Assembly (NCBI GenBank): GCA_026874595.1
Contig: CM049320.1
Location: 32,772,214 to 32,836,213, forward strand
Reading direction: 5' to 3'
Length of the DNA stretch: 64,000 nucleotides
Origin: Sipunculus nudus
Lineage: Eukaryota > Annelida > Sipuncula > Golfingiida > Sipunculidae
Shown here: positions 60,001 to 64,000 of the stretch, one piece after another
Layout: each line of letters begins with the position of its first letter
How positions within the stretch are numbered: the stretch's first letter is position 1
Notes under the pieces: generated by a model
The model's input: only the letters and a program-made list of their open reading frames with translations
Databases searched by the model: none
Told to the model about the DNA's origin: nothing
Made by a program: the position numbers and the translations under genes

Positions 60001-63000
60001 TGCATTCATTTATTTGGCCCATATTCCCAGGTTCATTCTTTTAATAAGTGAGTGTACATTTGTGAATATTCCTTGATGAGGTTCCTGAATCCAGATGATG
60101 GGCCAGATCCAAAAAACATGTTTGCATTCATTTATTTGGCCCATATTCCCAGGTTCATTCTTTTAATAAGTGAGTGTACATTTGTGAATATTCCTTGATG
60201 AGGTTCCTGAATCCAGATGATGGGCCAGATCCAAAAAACATGTTTGCATTCATTGATTCGGCCCATATTCCCAGGTTCATTCTTTTAATAAGTGACTGTA
60301 CATTTGTGAATATTCCTTGATGAGGTTCCTGAATCCAGATGATGAGCCAGATCCAAAAAACATGTTTGCATTCATTTATTTGGCCCATATTCCCAGGTTC
60401 ATTCTTTTAATAAGTGAGTGTACATTTGTGAATATTCCTTGATGAGGTTCCTGAATCCAGATGATGGGCCAGATCCAAAAAACATGTTTGCAATCATTTA
60501 TTTGGCCCATATTCCCAGGTTCATTCTTTTAATAAGTGAGTGTACATTTGTGAATATTCCTTGATGAGGTTCCTGAATCCAGATGATGAGCCAGATCCAA
60601 AAAACATGTTTGCATTCATTTATTCGGCCCATATTCCCAGGTTCATTCTTTTAATAAGTGACTGTACATTTGTTAATATTCCTTGATGAGGTTCCTGAAT
60701 CCAGATGATGGGCCAGATCCAAAAAACATGTTTGCATTCATTTATTCGGCCCATATTCCCAGGTTCATTCTTTTAATAAGTGACTGTACATTTGTGAATA
60801 TTCCTTGATGAGGTTCCTGAATCCAGATGATGGGCCAGATCCAAAAAACATGTTTGCATTCATTTATTTGGCCCATATTCCCAGGTTCATTCTTTTAATA
60901 AGTGACTGTACATTTGTGAATATTCCTTGATGAGGTTCCTGAATCCAGATGATGGGCCAGATCCAAAAAACATGTTTGCATTCATTTATTTGGCCCATAT
61001 TCCCAGGTTCATTCTTTTAATAAGTGAGTGTACATTTGTGAATATTCCTTGATGAGGTTCCTGAATCCAGATGATGGGCCAGATCCAAAAAACATGTTTG
61101 CATTCATTTATTTGGCCCCATATTCCCAGGTTCATTCTTTTAATAAGTGAGTGTACATTTGTGAATATTCCTTGATGAGGTTCCTGAATCCAGATGATGG
61201 GCCAGATCCAAAAAACATGTTTGCATTCATTTATTTGGCCCATATTCCCAGGTTCATTCTTTTAATAAGTGACTGTACATTTGTGAATATTCCTTGATGA
61301 GGTTCCTGAATCCAGATGATGGGCCAGATCCAAAAAACATGTTTGCATTCATTTATTTGGCCCATATTCCCAGGTTCATTCTTTTAATAAGTGAGTGTAC
61401 ATTTGTGAATATTCCTTGATGAGGTTCCTGAATCCAGATGATGAGCCAGATCCAAAAAACATGTTTGCATTCATTTATTTGGCCCATATTCCCAGGTTCA
61501 TTCTTTTAATAAGTGAGTGTACATTTGTGAATATTCCTTGATGAGGTTCCTGAATCCAGATGATGAGCCAGATCCAAAAAACATGTTTGCATTCATTTAT
61601 TTGGCCCATATTCCCAGGTTCATTCTTTTAATAAGTGAGTGTACATTTGTGAATATTCCTTGATGAGGTTCCTGAATCCAGATGATGGGCCAGATCCAAA
61701 AAACATGTTTGCATTCATTTATTTGGCCCATATTCCCAGGTTCATTCTTTTAATAAGTGAGTGTACATTTGTGAATATTCCTTGATGAGGTTCCTGAATC
61801 CAGATGATGAGCCAGATCCAAAAAACATGTTTGCATTCATTTATTTGGCCCATATTCCCAGGTTCATTCTTTTAATAAGTGACTGTACATTTGTGAATAT
61901 TCCTTGATGAGGTTCCTGAATCCAGATGATGGGCCAGATCCAAAAAACATGTTTGCATTCATTTATTTGGCCCATATTCCCAGGTTCATTCTTTTAATAA
62001 GTGAGTGTACATTTGTGAATATTCCTTGATGAGGTTCCTGAATCCAGATGATGGGCCAGATCCAAAAAACATGTTTGCATTCATTTATTTGGCCCATATT
62101 CCCAGGTTCATTCTTTTAATAAGTGAGTGTACATTTGTGAATATTCCTTGATGAGGTTCCTGAATCCAGATGATGGGCCAGATCCAAAAAACATGTTTGC
62201 ATTCATTTATTTGGCCCATATTCCCAGGTTCATTCTTTTAATAAGTGAGTGTACATTTGTGAAGATTCCTTGATGAGGTTCCTGAATCCAGATGATGGGC
62301 CAGATCCAAAAAACATGTTTGCATTCATTTATTTGGCCCATATTCCCAGGTTCATTCTTTTAATAAGTGACTGTACATTTGTGAAGATTCCTTGATGAGG
62401 TTCCTGAATCCAGATGATGGGCCAGATCCAAAAAACATGTTTGCATTCATTTATTTGGCCCATATTCCCAGGTTCATTCTTTTAATAAGTGACTGTACAT
62501 TTGTGAATATTCCTTGATGAGGTTCCTGAATCCAGATGATGAGCCAGATCCAAAAAACATGTTTGCATTCATTTATTTGGCCCATATTCCCAGGTTCATT
62601 CTTTTAATAAGTGACTGTACATTTGTGAATATTCCTTGATGAGGTTCCTGAATCCAGATGATGGGCCAGATCCAAAAAACATGTTTGCATTCATTTATTT
62701 GGCCCATATTCCCAGGTTCATTCTTTTAATAAGTGAGTGTACATTTGTGAATATTCCTTGATGAGGTTCCTGAATCCAGATGATGGGCCAGATCCAAAAA
62801 ACATGTTTGCATTCATTGATTCGGCCCATATTCCCAGGTTCATTCTTTTAATAAGTGACTGTACATTTGTGAATATTCCTTGATGAGGTTCCTGAATCCA
62901 GATGATGGGCCAGATCCAAAAAACATGTTTGCATTCATTTATTTGGCCCATATTCCCAGGTTCATTCTTTTAATAAGTGAGTGTACATTTGTGAATATTC

Positions 63001-64000
63001 CTTGATGAGGTTCCTGAATCCAGATGATGGGCCAGATCCAAAAAACATGTTTGCATTCATTGATTCGGCCCATATTCCCAGGTTCATTCTTTTAATAAGT
63101 GAGTGTACATTTGTGAATATTCCTTGATGAGGTTTCTGAATCCAGATGATGAGCCAGATCCAAAAAACATGTTTGCATTCATTTATTTGGCCCATATTCC
63201 CAGGTTCATTCTTTTAATAAGTGACTGTACATTTGTGAATATTCCTTGATGAGGTTCCTGAATCCAGATGATGAGCCAGATCCAAAAAACATGTTTGCAT
63301 TCATTTATTTGGCCCATATTCCCAGGTTCATTCTTTTAATAAGTGAGTGTACATTTGTTAATATTCCTTGATGAGGTTCCTGAATCCAGATGATGAGCCA
63401 GATCCAAAAAACATGTTTGCATTCATTTATTTGGCCCATATTCCCAGGTTCATTCTTTTAATAAGTGACTGTACATTTGTGAATGTTCCTTGATGAGGTT
63501 CCTGAATCCAGATGATGAGCCAGATCCAAAAAACATGTTTGCATTCATTTATTTGGCCCATATTCCCAGGTTCATTCTTTTAATAAGTGAGTGTACATTT
63601 GTGAATATTCCTTGATGAGGTTCCTGAATCCAGATGATGAGCCAGATCCAAAAAACATGTTTGCATTCATTTATTTGGCCCATATTCCCAGGTTCATTCT
63701 TTTAATAAGTGAGTGTACATTTGTTAATATTCCTTGATGAGGTTCCTGAATCCAGATGATGGGCCAGATCCAAAAAACATGTTTGCATTCATTTATTTGG
63801 CCCATATTCCCAGGTTCATTCTTTTAATAAGTGAGTGTACATTTGTGAATGTTCCTTGATGAGGTTCCTGAATCCAGATGATGAGCCAGATCCAAAAAAC
63901 ATGTTTGCATTCATTTATTTGGCCCATATTCCCAGGTTCATTCTTTTAATAAGTGAGTGTACATTTGTGAATATTCCTTGATGAGGTTCCTGAATCCAGA

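Larger units (their letters stand above)
36694..64000 (+). repeat. 122-bp satellite DNA array, about 224 monomers, truncated by window end
   Basis: Head-to-tail 122-bp units fill the rest of the window without interruption by other sequence. Spacing was checked from identical motifs at 42,109, 42,231, 42,353 and 42,475. Conserved blocks are CCATATTCCCAGGTTCATTC, TGTACATTTGTGAATATTCC, TTGATGAGGTTCCTGAATCC and CCAAAAAACATGTTTGCATT. Recurrent diagnostic sites are AAGTGA[G/C]TGTAC, GATG[A/G]GCC and CATT[TATTT/TATTC/GATTC]GG. Length variants include a recurring 2-bp loss (CCCATTTCCC) and single-base gains or losses. Minus-strand frames of about 77 codons appear where GATTC removes a TAA stop. They shift frame every monomer, because 122 is not a multiple of 3, and are not genes. 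The array may be heterochromatic or (peri)centromeric, but the sequence alone cannot show that. Confidence 0.98.

Noticed and set aside
36840-63195. Many near-identical 77-85-codon minus-strand open frames (starting MGRINECKHVF or MGQINECKHVF) as a gene family
   Set aside because: They are the 122-bp satellite read in rotating frames. They appear mainly where a TAA stop is mutated (GATTC units) or a length variant shifts frame, they have no independent start context, and they overlap neighbouring repeats.
36694-64000. CENP-B box in the satellite
   Set aside because: TATTCGGCCCATATTCCCAG matches only the first half of the NTTCGNNNNANNCGGGN pattern. The CGGG half is absent, and most monomers have TTTGG instead.
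36694-64000. CRISPR-like array
   Set aside because: The whole 122-bp unit repeats with no unique spacers, and the surrounding sequence is eukaryotic in character.

Overview
This window looks like eukaryotic, AT-rich, non-coding DNA. It has no operons or prokaryotic-style genes, it is full of tandem and dispersed repeats, and no intact protein-coding gene is visible. Several dispersed repeats start with a short GC-rich stem-loop followed by CTGT/CCGT simple repeats, an arrangement I associate with mollusc (especially bivalve) genomes. I therefore infer a mollusc, without certainty on the species.

Layout. 1-3.6 kb: AT-rich unique DNA with one diverged relic (about 1193-1387) of the satellite that fills the right end of the window. 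3.6-7.9 kb: a repeat cluster flanked by two palindrome-rich TCCCAGGAA blocks. Inside it lie ten 73-bp stem-loop repeats, a CTGT-rich element with a 220-bp tandem duplication, and a roughly 278-bp dimeric repeat built around GGTGGCGCCACC. 7.9-15.6 kb: mostly unique DNA with a hAT-like MITE, two strong hairpins, a 63-bp direct-repeat pair with four CACGTG sites, and a second, short CTGT element. 15.66-19.25 kb: a 42-bp minisatellite interrupted by one insertion. 20.3-21.5 kb: a dispersed element with about six 158-182-bp repeats. 22.2-23.75 kb: a degenerate 21-bp minisatellite. 24.3-25.8 kb: an AGCTCAG stem-loop element with an internal 677-bp duplication. 28.4-29.5 kb: degenerate repeats. 30.5-32.4 kb: two more hAT-like MITEs. 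About 33.76 kb: a possible tRNA-derived SINE relic. 34.7-35.03 kb, minus strand: the only stretch I would put forward as a real coding exon. 35.33-35.72 kb: a 35-bp minisatellite.

From about 36,694 to the end of the window (and beyond it) there is one uninterrupted head-to-tail satellite array with a 122-bp monomer, roughly 224 copies in 27.3 kb. Diagnostic substitutions show large higher-order duplications inside it, with offsets near 3.66, 6.83, 7.07 and 6.46 kb, and a locally homogenised subfamily at 40.8-42.7 kb. The short ORFs in the array are by-products of the repeat.

Nothing here works together as a pathway. The interest lies in the repeat biology: a satellite with its probable ancestral relic 35 kb away, nested amplification, and several non-autonomous element families.
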